DNA of 39,216 nucleotides from Bacteroidales bacterium (GCA_027859205.1 JAQIBH010000003.1:1-39216), one strand, 5' to 3'. Counted from the first letter of the stretch, positions 14,583-24,216 are shown. Program-made: numbers and translations. Notes: generated by a model from the letters alone, not told the origin.

Positions 14583-16700
14583 ATGGCAACATTAGAGAAA
14601 ATTAGAAATCGAGCAGGAGTTTTAGTTGCAGTGGTTATAGGTATGGCACTGTTAGCATTTATATTAGGAGATTTTTTAAACTCAGGAGGAGCATTATTTT
14701 CAAATACTCAATTTGAAATTGCTGAGATATCGGGAAAATCAATACCATATCAGAAATACCAGAAAGAATTAAATGATATAATCGAAATCAATAAATTTAG
14801 TACTGGCAAATCAACTCTTGATGAAGCCACTGTTCAAGATATTCAAGCACAAACATGGGATCAACTTGTTAGGCAATATGTTTTAGAAGATGAATATGCA
14901 GAAATAGGTTTAGACATTAGTAGTCAAGAATTATGGGATATGGTTCAAGGAGAAAATATCCATCCAATTATTCAAAATCTATTTACAAATCCCGAAACAG
15001 GTGAATTAAATACAATGCAAGTAATTCGTTTCTTAAAAACATACGATCAAGATCCAACAGGTCAGCAAAAAACTTATTGGCTATTTGTTGAAGATCAAAT
15101 GATCCAAGAAAGAATGTTTGCAAAGTATACAAATTTAATTAGCAAAGGTTTGTATTCAACAAAAGCAGAAGCACTAAACGAATTAAATAATAATAGTAAA
15201 AAAGTTGATTTTGAATTTGTATCTCAAAATATAAATACCGTTGCAGACAGTTTAATATCGATTAAAAATGGAGATTTAAAGAACTATTTTGATAATCACA
15301 AGAATGAATATAAGCAAGAAGCTTCTAGAAATATGGAATATGTAACATTTGATGTTATAGCTTCTGAAGCGGATAAAATTGCTGCAGAGGAATGGATTAA
15401 CAATATAAAAGGAGATTTTGCAAATACTGAAACCGACAAAGAATTTGCAAGCATAAACAGTGAGATTAGTTCTGGTAACAATTACTATAAGAAAGACGAG
15501 TTACCAGAAGAATTAAAAGATATTATGTTCGATGCTGAAGAAGGATTTATGTATGGTCCATATTTTAATGATGAAGCATATTTACTTGCCAAGTTATCTG
15601 AAATTAAATTCATTCCTGATTCTGTAAAAGCAAGACATATATTATTACAGCCTACACAAAATCAAGATGCAAATCAAGTTTTTGCGATAGCTGATAGCAT
15701 TAAAAACCTATTAGAAAATGGGGCAAACTTTACTTCTTTATCAGCAGAATTCTCAACAGATAAGGCTGCAAACGAAAAAGGTGGAGATTTGGGTTGGTTC
15801 AGAGCAAATCAAATGGAATCGCCTTTTAGTGATACTTGTTTTGTTGCTAATACCGGTGAATATAAATTAGTAGCTACACAATTTGGTTTACATATAGTTC
15901 AAGTAACTGACAAAGCTAGTAACGAGAAAAAAGTTATGATTTCTATTTTAGGACGTAAATTAGAACCTAGTTCAGAAACGTATCAGAAAACATATGCAGA
16001 AGCAAGTAAATTTGCTGGTAATAATCAAACTTACGAAGAGTTCTTACAAGGAATCGAAAAAGAAGGATTAACTAAAAAAATTGCTTCTAATGTTAAAGAA
16101 GCAGATCAACAATTAGCAGGATTAGAATATCCACGAGAATTGATTAGATCAATTTACGATACTGATAAACATGATATTATTAAATCCCAAAACAATCCTA
16201 TTTTCGAGCTTGGAAATCGTTTTGTAATTGGGTTTGTAAGTGATGTAAAAGAAGATGGTTTTGCTACAATGGAACAAGTTAATTCACAGCTTATGGTTCA
16301 AGTTAAGAAACTGAAAAAGGCTGAATATCTTGCCGACAAATTTACTGAAGTTTTGCAAGAAAATAATGATCTTAACTTTATCGCTTCTAAATTCAATACA
16401 GAAGTGTACGACGCAACTGATATTAGTTTTAGATCTTACTCTATTCCTAATGCTGGTGTAGAACCAAAACTTGTAGCTGTTGCAACTTCGGTAGATGCAG
16501 ATCAAATAACTGCTCCTATTAAAGGTGATAATAATGTTTTTGTTATAAGAGTTAATAATATAAGTACTGACGAAAATGTAAATGCTGATCTTCAGCAAAA
16601 ACAATCGATCATTCAGTATCAAAACAGATCTAATTATGAAGCATTCGAAGCATTAAAAGAAACTTCAAATATTGTAGATAAAAGATCTAAATTCTACTAG
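14583..16700 (+). CDS. PpiD/SurA-like membrane-anchored peptidyl-prolyl isomerase
   Basis: A 705-residue periplasmic folding factor anchored in the inner membrane. One N-terminal helix (about 12-31, VLVAVVIGMALLAFILGDFL) is followed by a SurA-N-like helical chaperone region with QEL/WDMVQ-type repeats. A parvulin (PpiC) rotamase domain spans about 346-445 and shows VKARHILLQP, KGGDLGWF and FGLHIVQV. A second parvulin-like region is possible further on, but it is degenerate and I would not call it active. The architecture matches PpiD of other Bacteroidota, which helps outer-membrane proteins fold. It is monocistronic, with its own candidate promoter and a palindromic terminator shared with the convergent radical SAM gene. 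Confidence 0.88.
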   Translation: MATLEKIRNRAGVLVAVVIGMALLAFILGDFLNSGGALFSNTQFEIAEISGKSIPYQKYQKELNDIIEINKFSTGKSTLDEATVQDIQAQTWDQLVRQYVLEDEYAEIGLDISSQELWDMVQGENIHPIIQNLFTNPETGELNTMQVIRFLKTYDQDPTGQQKTYWLFVEDQMIQERMFAKYTNLISKGLYSTKAEALNELNNNSKKVDFEFVSQNINTVADSLISIKNGDLKNYFDNHKNEYKQEASRNMEYVTFDVIASEADKIAAEEWINNIKGDFANTETDKEFASINSEISSGNNYYKKDELPEELKDIMFDAEEGFMYGPYFNDEAYLLAKLSEIKFIPDSVKARHILLQPTQNQDANQVFAIADSIKNLLENGANFTSLSAEFSTDKAANEKGGDLGWFRANQMESPFSDTCFVANTGEYKLVATQFGLHIVQVTDKASNEKKVMISILGRKLEPSSETYQKTYAEASKFAGNNQTYEEFLQGIEKEGLTKKIASNVKEADQQLAGLEYPRELIRSIYDTDKHDIIKSQNNPIFELGNRFVIGFVSDVKEDGFATMEQVNSQLMVQVKKLKKAEYLADKFTEVLQENNDLNFIASKFNTEVYDATDISFRSYSIPNAGVEPKLVAVATSVDADQITAPIKGDNNVFVIRVNNISTDENVNADLQQKQSIIQYQNRSNYEAFEALKETSNIVDKRSKFY

Positions 16701-16719
16701 AAAATATATTTTAAAAATT

Positions 16720-16751
16720 AAAAACGGAGTGAAATTTCACTCCGTTTTTTT
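16720..16751. terminator. Bidirectional palindromic terminator
   Basis: A near-perfect palindrome, ACGGAGTGAA pairing with TTCACTCCGT, flanked by an A run on the left and a T run on the right. It works as a hairpin plus T tract in both directions. It closes ppiD from the left and the radical SAM gene from the right; the radical SAM stop codon (16750-16752) sits on its edge. Confidence 0.88.
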
Positions 16752-18162
16752 ATCCATTCAAAATCCTTTTTTGAACTCTAAGCAAAGATCTAAACATTGG
16801 TTCATCTATCTTATTCTCAATTCGATACTTTATTGTTGCTTGCATTAATTCAGGCGATGGCGCCGTATCAATTGAATTCATAACATTATTGCGTTTACCA
16901 ATTTCTCTTTCCAGAATATTTGTGAGATTTTCTTCCCCAATTGAAGGGCTTGTATAAAACATTGGCTCAATAACACTCGTATCTTTCGAAATAACCCCTT
17001 CTTTAATTGCTATCACATATAATTCCGTATCAGGAATAATTCTTATACCTTCTGTTAAATGCACTAAATCTTCCTCCGAAATGAACGAGTCAATAAATTC
17101 GAAAGTTTCCAAAATTGTAGCTTCGGTTTCACCAGGGCCGCCAATCATAAAAAACCACATAGTTGGCATATCGTATTTTCTGATTATTTCGGAGCACTGA
17201 ATTAATTTATTTTTATTGAAGTTTTTTCTGTAATTCTTTATCATTAATTCTGAAGCTGAATCAGGAGTGCAATCTATCTGCGTAAATCCTGCTTGTTTCA
17301 TTAAGTTAACCAGCTCATCAGTAACTTCTCCGGGATTAACTCCCATAGTACGAAGGTTCACCTTCAAATCTCTACAAATAATCTCTTTACAAATATTTAC
17401 TGCATGCTTTAGTGGAGAATTAAACGTCGAATCTACAAACTCGAAATTAACTCCGGGAATTCTAGTCCGCACTTCCTCAATTTCATCAACAATATCAGAA
17501 ACAGGTCTTAATCTGTACTCTTTCCCTTCAATGTTTGGATAAGAACAATAAATACACTTATGTGAACATCCACGCTTTGTTTGAATAGGGTAACTTCCCC
17601 TGTTTTTGTACGGTTCAAAATTTATAAAATGATCTATATTGGCTTTTGGGATCAGAAGAAATCCTTTTTTTCTATCTTTTCTTTTTAATATCTTATTTTG
17701 TTTAGTTATAACATTTTCCAAGTCTAAATTCTTATTTTTGCCTTTGTCGATATTAATTAATAAGCGCAGAAAAATTTCTTCGGCCTCTCCTACTACGCCA
17801 TAATCAACATCAAAATAATTAAATACCTGTTCTGGAGCTATACTAAATCCGCTTCCGCCAATTATAACAGGAACATCAAAATTCTTTTTTATCGGATTTA
17901 CTATATTGAGTTTTATTTCTTTGAGATACCACGTGCAGCTGCGCATTGTTACGTTATCGATATTACGTAAACTTATTCCTATAAAATCAGGATTATAATT
18001 TTTTGCAAACTGTATTAAGCTTTCAGTTGATTCAAAAGAGAAATCAAAAATCTCAACATTATATTCACCACAAATGGATGAGGCTACAAGTGATATTCCT
18101 AAAGGGGCAACAGGATAAGGTAATATTTCTGTATTAGAATTTATTAGGAGTACTTTCTTCAT
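16750..18162 (-). CDS. B12-binding-type radical SAM protein
   Basis: A 470-residue protein with an N-terminal Rossmann-like domain of the cobalamin-binding type (about 1-135, including IGISLRNIDN and VIIGGSGFSIAPEQV). It is followed by a radical SAM barrel whose cluster ligands are in CSHKCIYC (C199, C203, C206; CX3CX2C). The classic DxHxxG cobalamin-binding histidine motif is not visible, so B12 itself may bind base-off or not at all. The substrate is unknown; such proteins include methylases, cyclases and thioether-forming enzymes. No peptide precursor or pathway gene lies next to it: it is flanked by terminators and stands alone on the minus strand. The QTKRG before the cluster and MWFFMIGGPGETE in the barrel are typical of the superfamily. 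Confidence 0.82.
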   Translation of the reverse strand: MKKVLLINSNTEILPYPVAPLGISLVASSICGEYNVEIFDFSFESTESLIQFAKNYNPDFIGISLRNIDNVTMRSCTWYLKEIKLNIVNPIKKNFDVPVIIGGSGFSIAPEQVFNYFDVDYGVVGEAEEIFLRLLINIDKGKNKNLDLENVITKQNKILKRKDRKKGFLLIPKANIDHFINFEPYKNRGSYPIQTKRGCSHKCIYCSYPNIEGKEYRLRPVSDIVDEIEEVRTRIPGVNFEFVDSTFNSPLKHAVNICKEIICRDLKVNLRTMGVNPGEVTDELVNLMKQAGFTQIDCTPDSASELMIKNYRKNFNKNKLIQCSEIIRKYDMPTMWFFMIGGPGETEATILETFEFIDSFISEEDLVHLTEGIRIIPDTELYVIAIKEGVISKDTSVIEPMFYTSPSIGEENLTNILEREIGKRNNVMNSIDTAPSPELMQATIKYRIENKIDEPMFRSLLRVQKRILNG

Positions 18163-18193
18163 TTTAAATTTATTCCTTTTAAAGCAGCTAAAG

Positions 18194-18227
18194 ATAAAAA
18201 AAAGCTCACATTCCAGCGAGCTTTTCT
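18194..18227 (-). terminator. Terminator downstream of the dcw/yqeY cluster
   Basis: On the minus strand an 8-bp stem AAAAGCTC/GAGCTTTT (18200-18207 with 18218-18225, 10-nt loop) leads into a run of T (the A run at 18196-18203). It lies about 230 nt beyond the yqeY stop and just before the radical SAM gene, so it probably ends the long leftward cluster. Confidence 0.7.
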
Positions 18228-18283
18228 AAAAAGCTTTAAATTTTAATCATAATACACAAAAAATCACTTTCCACTTAATAAAC

Positions 18284-18394
18284 TACCTCGCTGCAAGCAG
18301 ACGAGGTATTGAAGCGGAATAATTTTCTTTTTTAATTCGCTGCAAGCTGCGGGGAATAAGACCGGAGATCCCGACACTCTTCGTTTTCGGGATC
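18284..18394. repeat. Cluster of REP-like hairpins
   Basis: Three compact inverted repeats lie in the gap after yqeY. The first is TACCTCG/CGAGGTA (18284-18290 with 18302-18308) around CTGCAAGCAG. The second is a TTC...GAA hairpin-like unit around 18336-18356 that shares the 9-mer GCTGCAAGC with the first. The third is GATCCCGA/TCGGGATC (18367-18374 with 18387-18394). The stretch is visibly more GC-rich than its surroundings. It resembles short dispersed intergenic repeats; whether it recurs elsewhere in the genome cannot be seen here. Confidence 0.55.
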
Positions 18395-18456
18395 AGTTCG
18401 ACTTTATATTTTTTATTCGTTTACAACTCTAAAAAATATAGTCTCACTGATTTAGA

Positions 18457-18909
18457 TCATGAACTTAATAATGATTTTACTTTATCGGCAACAGCTTTGC
18501 CATCAGCCTTTCCGGCTAGTTCTTTAGTAGCTCTTCCCATAACTTTTCCCATATCTGCCATACTTATTGCGCCAATTTCGTCAATAATTCTCTGTACGAT
18601 CTGAGTTATTGCTTCATCATTCATTTGCTCCGGTAAATACACCTCAATTATTTTTGCTTCGAACCATTCTTTTTCTGCTAACTCTTTTCTATTTCTTTCC
18701 TCAAAAATTGTTGCTGATTCTTTTCTTTGCTTAACTAAACGTTGTAAAATTTTATTTTCAGCATCCTCTGTTATTTCAGGAGAAGCTCCTTTTTCTGTTT
18801 TAGCAATTAAAAGAGCTGTTTTAACCGCACGCAATGCTTCTAGCTTATCTTTTTCACGAGCCAGCATAGCTTTTTTAATATCTTGATTAATTTTTTCTTC
18901 TAAACTCAT
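18457..18909 (-). CDS. yqeY: GatB/YqeY domain protein
   Basis: A 150-residue protein of the YqeY family, related to the C-terminal tRNA-binding part of GatB. It begins with the typical SLEEKINQDIKKAMLARE helix and carries EALRAVKTALL, a central RKESATIFEE segment and the C-terminal MGKVMGRATKELAGKADGK block. The cellular function is not settled; a tRNA-linked role has been suggested for the family. It is the last gene of the leftward cell division cluster, 74 nt after ftsZ. The REP-like repeats and a terminator follow. There is no separate promoter signal that I can see in the 74-nt gap. Confidence 0.9.
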   Translation of the reverse strand: MSLEEKINQDIKKAMLAREKDKLEALRAVKTALLIAKTEKGASPEITEDAENKILQRLVKQRKESATIFEERNRKELAEKEWFEAKIIEVYLPEQMNDEAITQIVQRIIDEIGAISMADMGKVMGRATKELAGKADGKAVADKVKSLLSS

Positions 18910-18983
18910 ATTTTCATTATATAATTTAAATGTTAGATTTCGATATCCCTTATGGATTTTAGTTTTTAGTCAAAAGCATTTAA

Positions 18984-20462
18984 TTAATCAACATTATCGT
19001 GCAAATAAGAATTGCTCGTATTTAACGATGCTCCATTGCTGTCTTCATCATCTTTTAATGAATATCGGGAAACTTTAGAGTCATTTTCATGAATGGGTTG
19101 ATCTATTTTCAAATTTTTTCTTTTGTACGCTGGTTCACATTCCATCTCATCAACATTATCTTTAATATTTGATGAATCCTGTCTTCGCTCTCTTGTCCTT
19201 TCTCTGGACTCATTTAATTTTTTCAATATCTCCGATTTTTTTGTTTCTACAACAACTTCTGTTTCTGATTCAGGTTCTTGTAGAACAATAAACTTATCAC
19301 AATCCGCATTTCGACTTTTCTTTATATCAAAATCGATAGTACGTTGGTCAAATTCTAAACTATCATCTTCAATATCAACAAGATCTTTCTTTGTGTTTAT
19401 TATAGGATTTTCTTTTGTGAATTCACTTACGCTATCAGTTAATGTAATTGTCTTTTTAGTAGTTTTTTTAGAATAAAGTTCTGGGATACTATTACTTTCA
19501 AAACCTGTGGCTATTATGGTTATGCTAATATTGTCATCAAGGTTTTCATCCATTCCGGTTCCCCAAATAATATTAGGACTTGAACCAACCTCGCTATTAA
19601 CAAAATCGGCTATTTCGCCAATCTCATCCATTGTTATTTCGCTGGTACCAGAGGTAATATTAAGTAATATATTTTCAGTTCCCTTGATATCATTGTCGTT
19701 TAATAATGGAGATGTTAAAGCTTGCTGAACAGCTTTTACAGCTCGATCTTCGCCTTTAGCTATTCCTGTTCCCATTAGTGCGACACCACTGTTTGTAAGA
19801 ACCGTTTCAACATCGGCAAAATCAACATTAATATAACCGGGTACAGTAATAATTTCAGCTATACCTTTTGCTCCTGTTGCTAATATATTGTCGGCATATG
19901 AAAATGCTTCTGAGAATTTTAAATTTCCACAAACTTCGCGCAGTTTTTCATTATTAATAACAAGCAATGAATCTACATATTTTTCAATTTCGCTTATTCC
20001 TTCTACAGCTTGACTAATTCTTCTATCACCTTCGAAGCGAAAAGGTATAGTTACAATTGCAATTGTTAAAAGACCTAATTCTTTTGCCACTTTGGCTATT
20101 ATTGGAGCTGCACCAGTTCCTGTTCCTCCACCCATACCTGCAGTTATAAATACCATTTTAGTATTACCGCTGAGGATTTCAGTTATTTGATCCAAGCTTT
20201 CAATTGCAGCCTGACGTCCTATTTCAGGTTTATTACCAGCTCCCCTACCTTCAGTTAAAGATTCACCCAACTGAACTTTAACTGAAACTGGACTATTTGC
20301 TAATGCCTGTGCATCGGTATTACATACAACAAAATTTACATCTTTTATGCCTTGTCGAAACATATGATTTACAGCATTACCTCCACCACCACCAACTCCA
20401 ACAACTTTTATTATCGAAGAGCGATCGACAGGCAAATCAAAATTCATTAAATCATCAGCCAT
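18984..20462 (-). CDS. ftsZ: Cell division protein FtsZ
   Basis: A 492-residue tubulin-like GTPase that forms the division ring at midcell. The GTP-binding glycine loop VGVGGGGGNAVNHM begins near residue 21 and the tubulin signature GGGTGTG is at 111-117. The core ends near residue 330 and is followed by a long, acidic, low-complexity linker (about 330-470). The C-terminal peptide ends SYLHDNVD, a form typical of Bacteroidota and unlike the DIPAFLR-type tail of proteobacteria. This peptide probably docks FtsA, whose gene lies 98 nt upstream. At 492 residues the protein is far longer than E. coli FtsZ (383), owing to the linker. Confidence 0.97.
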   Translation of the reverse strand: MADDLMNFDLPVDRSSIIKVVGVGGGGGNAVNHMFRQGIKDVNFVVCNTDAQALANSPVSVKVQLGESLTEGRGAGNKPEIGRQAAIESLDQITEILSGNTKMVFITAGMGGGTGTGAAPIIAKVAKELGLLTIAIVTIPFRFEGDRRISQAVEGISEIEKYVDSLLVINNEKLREVCGNLKFSEAFSYADNILATGAKGIAEIITVPGYINVDFADVETVLTNSGVALMGTGIAKGEDRAVKAVQQALTSPLLNDNDIKGTENILLNITSGTSEITMDEIGEIADFVNSEVGSSPNIIWGTGMDENLDDNISITIIATGFESNSIPELYSKKTTKKTITLTDSVSEFTKENPIINTKKDLVDIEDDSLEFDQRTIDFDIKKSRNADCDKFIVLQEPESETEVVVETKKSEILKKLNESRERTRERRQDSSNIKDNVDEMECEPAYKRKNLKIDQPIHENDSKVSRYSLKDDEDSNGASLNTSNSYLHDNVD

Positions 20463-20560
20463 AGTATTTAGTTTTATCGATTATTTGACTTTTAATATTT
20501 AATATTCTCATTATTAACTTTATGCACTTTAAATTCTAGTTCACTTAGGGCATTTTAAAA

Positions 20561-21877
20561 TTACATTTCTGCATCTTCTTCATCAAAAATATCTGAGAAG
20601 GCTTTTTTTAAATTTCCCAAAAATCCAGCTTTATTTTCTTTATTATTAGTTGCTTCATCCACATCTCCATTCTCAACTTCCTCTTTTGGTTTAGTATCTA
20701 TAGGCTTACTAACATTCTTGGCATTTTCCTCGAAACCTTTAATTATAAGTCCAACACTAGTTGAATACATAGGATGATTAATTTCTGGTATTGTATCTGA
20801 AGCTAAATATTCAGTTGGATATCCGATACGCACATCTAATCCAGTTTTGAATTTTACCAATGCAGGCAAATGTTTTAATAATGCACCACCACCTGTGAGT
20901 ACAATACCAGCACTTAATTTTTCAAAATAACTTGAGTTTTCAATTTCATAAATTACAGCATCAAGAATTTCTTCCATTCTCGATTGAATAATATAAGCTA
21001 AGCTTTTTAATGAAATCTCTTTAGGTTCGCGTCCACTGATACCAGGAATAGATACAACTTCTGTATCTTTTGCCATATCACCTAATGATGAACCATACTG
21101 TACTTTTAATAATTCTGCTTGACGCTGTAAAATTGAACAACCTTCTTTTATATCTTTTGTAACAACATCACCTCCAAAAGGAATAACTGCTGTGTGTCTT
21201 ATTATATCATCATAATAAACAGCAATATCCGTTGTTCCTCCACCAATATCAATCAAAGCCACTCCTGCTTCTTTTTCATCAGCAGTAAGCACTGCCTCAG
21301 AAGAAGCCAGTGGTTCCAATATAAGTTGATTCAAATGTAAGCCTGCTTTGTTAATACATTTACCAATGTTCCATGCCGAAGCAATTTGACCAATTACGAT
21401 GTGGAAGTTCGCTTCAACACGTTTCCCTGCCATTCCAATAGGATTTTTTACGCCCGTTTCATTATCAACAATATAATTTTGAGGAAGAACATGTATAATT
21501 TCTTCACCAATATCAATTGGAATTTTATACATATCTGCAATCAACTTATTAATATCTTCTTTGGTTATTTCGTCATCGTATGATTCACGATTTATATAAC
21601 CTCGGTTTTTAATGCTTTTAATATGTTGGCCAGCAATCCCAACATAAACATCCGAAATTTGTTTTCCAATTGTAAACTGAATATCCTCGACAGTTTTCTG
21701 AATAGAATTTACGGCTTCTTCGATATTTAAAACGACCCCACGCTTAACTCCTTTAGAAGCTGTTTTACTAATTCCAAGAATCTCGATCTTACCGTTTTCT
21801 TTTCTTTTTCCGACAATAGCAACGATTTTTGTCGTTCCGATGTCTATTGCTGCTACAAGGTCTTCTTTTTGACTCAT
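20561..21877 (-). CDS. ftsA: Cell division protein FtsA
   Basis: A 438-residue actin-like ATPase that tethers FtsZ to the membrane and recruits the later division proteins. Phosphate-binding segments are AAIDIGTTKIVAIVGK at the N-terminus and IDIGGGTTDIAVY in the middle, with VLTGGGALL (adenosine site) toward the end. The inserted 1C/SHS2 region is present after about residue 85 (SDVYVGIAGQHIKSI). The extreme C-terminus, after an acidic linker, contains GFLGNLKKAFSDIFDEE, a likely amphipathic membrane-targeting helix. Its start lies 4 nt after the ftsQ stop, so the two are probably translated together. Confidence 0.96.
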   Translation of the reverse strand: MSQKEDLVAAIDIGTTKIVAIVGKRKENGKIEILGISKTASKGVKRGVVLNIEEAVNSIQKTVEDIQFTIGKQISDVYVGIAGQHIKSIKNRGYINRESYDDEITKEDINKLIADMYKIPIDIGEEIIHVLPQNYIVDNETGVKNPIGMAGKRVEANFHIVIGQIASAWNIGKCINKAGLHLNQLILEPLASSEAVLTADEKEAGVALIDIGGGTTDIAVYYDDIIRHTAVIPFGGDVVTKDIKEGCSILQRQAELLKVQYGSSLGDMAKDTEVVSIPGISGREPKEISLKSLAYIIQSRMEEILDAVIYEIENSSYFEKLSAGIVLTGGGALLKHLPALVKFKTGLDVRIGYPTEYLASDTIPEINHPMYSTSVGLIIKGFEENAKNVSKPIDTKPKEEVENGDVDEATNNKENKAGFLGNLKKAFSDIFDEEDAEM

Positions 21878-21881
21878 ATTA

Positions 21882-22676
21882 TTATCGTTTTGTACAAATT
21901 ACTTGATTATCAAATTTTAAACTTATTTTCTCATATTTATTCCATCCAACATTATTTAATCCTTGCAGATAAAATGCTCGTAGGTTTCTGAATTTCATTT
22001 CATAATTCTCAATGCTCCCAAGGTAAATAACATGAGCACCAACACGGGGTATTAATTCAAACTCAGATTCTTCATTTACATAAATCTGTTCTATTTGCGC
22101 TTTCCAAAAATCATTTTCATAAATAAATTTACTCACCTCATATAAATCACACATTAAATAATTTTTCTCCCTATTATCTGTTGTGCTTTCGCAATAGATT
22201 TTTCGTGTTCTGTTTACCTCGAAATGCTCAACAATATTACCATTTGCAACTAAAACATGCGACGAATATTTACTTGACAAAGGCATTATTGTTCCTTCTT
22301 GATCAATATAATAACTTAATCCACGCTTATTGATAACACGTAATATTGGGTTTCGCTGATCAATTTCAACTCTAATGTCACCTTCTAAAGTAACAAAGAC
22401 CTCTGAGTTTTTCACTGTTGAATATTGTCTTAATTTTCGTTCTATATTTTTTGTATTAATACGCACTACAGGCATACCAATAACCTTCATATCTGTTTCG
22501 TGTAAAAAATCATCAATGTCGCTTTCTGTAATAAAACCGTTGTGTAAACTATCTAATATTTCAACCTTTATATCGTGACATAAAATTTTATCCCTGCGGT
22601 CTTTTACAAAGCTCATTACAACTACGATATACGCAATAATTAAAACCCAAACCAATATGTTCTTAAAAATTTTCAT
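21882..22676 (-). CDS. ftsQ: Cell division protein FtsQ
   Basis: A 264-residue bitopic membrane protein with a single N-terminal helix (about 5-24, KNILVWVLIIAYIVVVMSFV) and a periplasmic part. The part just after the helix (about 30-100) has the length and strand pattern of a POTRA domain and includes GFITESDIDDFL. It is followed by the beta domain with the RNPILRVINKRGLSYYIDQEG segment. It links the cytoplasmic ring to septal wall synthesis with FtsL. Sequence identity within the family is low, so the call also uses its place between murC and ftsA. The ATG directly follows the murC stop codon. Confidence 0.9.
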   Translation of the reverse strand: MKIFKNILVWVLIIAYIVVVMSFVKDRRDKILCHDIKVEILDSLHNGFITESDIDDFLHETDMKVIGMPVVRINTKNIERKLRQYSTVKNSEVFVTLEGDIRVEIDQRNPILRVINKRGLSYYIDQEGTIMPLSSKYSSHVLVANGNIVEHFEVNRTRKIYCESTTDNREKNYLMCDLYEVSKFIYENDFWKAQIEQIYVNEESEFELIPRVGAHVIYLGSIENYEMKFRNLRAFYLQGLNNVGWNKYEKISLKFDNQVICTKR

Positions 22677-24053
22677 TTAAGCTTTTTTGTATAATTTTTT
22701 AATTGGTTCCACTAACTCATCAATATCTCCTGCACCAAAAGTCATTAAAACCTCAGGCTTTCTATTTTTTAATACATCTAACAACTCTGTTTTTTTACAT
22801 AAAATTTTATTTTTATTGCTGATTTTATTAAATATTATTTCAGATGTAATACCCGGAATTGATTTTTCACGAGCCGGATAAATATCTAATAAAATTATTT
22901 CATCAAGTAATTCAAGGCTTTCAGCAAATCCTTTTGAAAAATCACGAGTTCGCGTATATAAATGTGGTTGAAAGATTCCCGTAATCTTTTTATCGCTAAA
23001 TAATTCCTTTGCAGAATGTATAGATGCTTTCAATTCTTCGGGGTGATGTGCGTAATCATCTATATATACGAAATCATTACGTTGAATCTGATAATCAAAA
23101 CGTCTTTGGATTCCTTTGAATTTCTTTAGAGAATTAAAAATTTCATCGTTATGTACACCTGCCAATGTAGCCATTGCAATTGCAGCTATTGCATTATCTA
23201 CATTCAATAATCCCGGCAAGCCTAGTTTTAAATTATTAATTCGACCTTTTACCCCTACAAAATCGAAAACATACAAACCATTTTCGACATGAATATTTTC
23301 TGCTTTAAAATCTGAATTCTTATTTAATGAATAAGTATAAATTTCAATATCGCTTCGTTCCGGAATATCAAATACTAAGTTTTCTTTTATTATAAGTGTT
23401 CCACCCGGATTTATTTGATTAATGAATTTCTTAAACGCTTCCTTCAAATCATTTTCATCAGAAAATATATCTAAATGATCAGCATCAACTGAGCTTATAA
23501 TTGCTTTTTGAGGATTTAATTGCAGAAATGAACGATCAAACTCATCAGCTTCAACAACAACATATTTACTTTCTGAATCTACCAAAAAATTTGTATTGTA
23601 ATTTGTGGAAATACCTCCTAAAAATGCGTTGCAGCCCATTCGTGATTTTCTCATTAAATGAGCTATCATTGTTGTAATTGTTGTTTTACCATGTGTACCT
23701 GCAACTGCAATGCACTGCTTCTCACGTGATAACATTCCTAACACTTCAGATCGCTTTTTTATTTTAAATCCTTCTTGTATAAAATAATTTAACTCTTTGT
23801 GATTTTTAGGAATCGCGGGTGTATAAACGACAAGCGTATGCGGTTTATCTTTAAAACTAGCAGGAATATTCGAAACATCATCTTCAAAATGAATTTCGAT
23901 TCCTTCACTTATCAGTTCATCAGTTAATGGTTTTGAAACCTTATCATAACCTGCCACATTTTTACCTAAAGTATTAAAATATCGAGCAATGGCGCTCATG
24001 CCGATTCCACCAACTCCCAGAAAATAAACATTATGTATAGTTTTAATATCCAT
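22677..24053 (-). CDS. murC: UDP-N-acetylmuramate-L-alanine ligase
   Basis: A 458-residue Mur ligase that adds L-alanine to UDP-MurNAc, the first step of the stem peptide. Signatures are the N-terminal Rossmann FLGVGGIGMSAIA, the ATP P-loop VAGTHGKTTITTM, VVEADEFDRSFL, the HHPEELKAS segment and a late TFGAGDID. I take ATG at 24053 as the start; an in-frame GTG at 24059 would add two residues. The gene is followed without a gap by ftsQ. Upstream it is separated from murG by the ORF6N-domain gene and a GC-rich hairpin repeat, which is unusual because murG and murC are normally adjacent. Confidence 0.96.
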   Translation of the reverse strand: MDIKTIHNVYFLGVGGIGMSAIARYFNTLGKNVAGYDKVSKPLTDELISEGIEIHFEDDVSNIPASFKDKPHTLVVYTPAIPKNHKELNYFIQEGFKIKKRSEVLGMLSREKQCIAVAGTHGKTTITTMIAHLMRKSRMGCNAFLGGISTNYNTNFLVDSESKYVVVEADEFDRSFLQLNPQKAIISSVDADHLDIFSDENDLKEAFKKFINQINPGGTLIIKENLVFDIPERSDIEIYTYSLNKNSDFKAENIHVENGLYVFDFVGVKGRINNLKLGLPGLLNVDNAIAAIAMATLAGVHNDEIFNSLKKFKGIQRRFDYQIQRNDFVYIDDYAHHPEELKASIHSAKELFSDKKITGIFQPHLYTRTRDFSKGFAESLELLDEIILLDIYPAREKSIPGITSEIIFNKISNKNKILCKKTELLDVLKNRKPEVLMTFGAGDIDELVEPIKKLYKKA

Positions 24054-24113
24054 TAACACATATTTACAATATTAATTTATTTAAACAACCAAAAATAGAA
24101 CGCTGATAAAACG

Positions 24114-24134
24114 CCTGCCTGCCGGCAAGGCAGG
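24114..24134. repeat. GC-rich hairpin repeat upstream of murC
   Basis: A perfect 7-bp inverted repeat CCTGCCT (24114-24120) and AGGCAGG (24128-24134) around GCCGGCA. It is an island of high GC in AT-rich DNA between the ORF6N gene and murC. Flanking GCTGAT and AGAT words (24101-24160) suggest a degenerate dispersed element. I remember similar CCTGCCTGCCGGCA-type hairpins from intergenic DNA of Bacteroidota genomes but could not check. Confidence 0.6.
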
Positions 24135-24216
24135 GATGCAAGCATTGCTGATTACAACAGATCTTCTTTTTCCGAGTTTATTTTTCATTTTAAATCTTTA
24201 TCACGTTTATACTCTA

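Noticed and set aside
16284-16622. Minus-strand frame of 112 codons inside ppiD
   Set aside because: Antisense to the ppiD C-terminal part; the translation is rich in I, N, S and F without any domain pattern.
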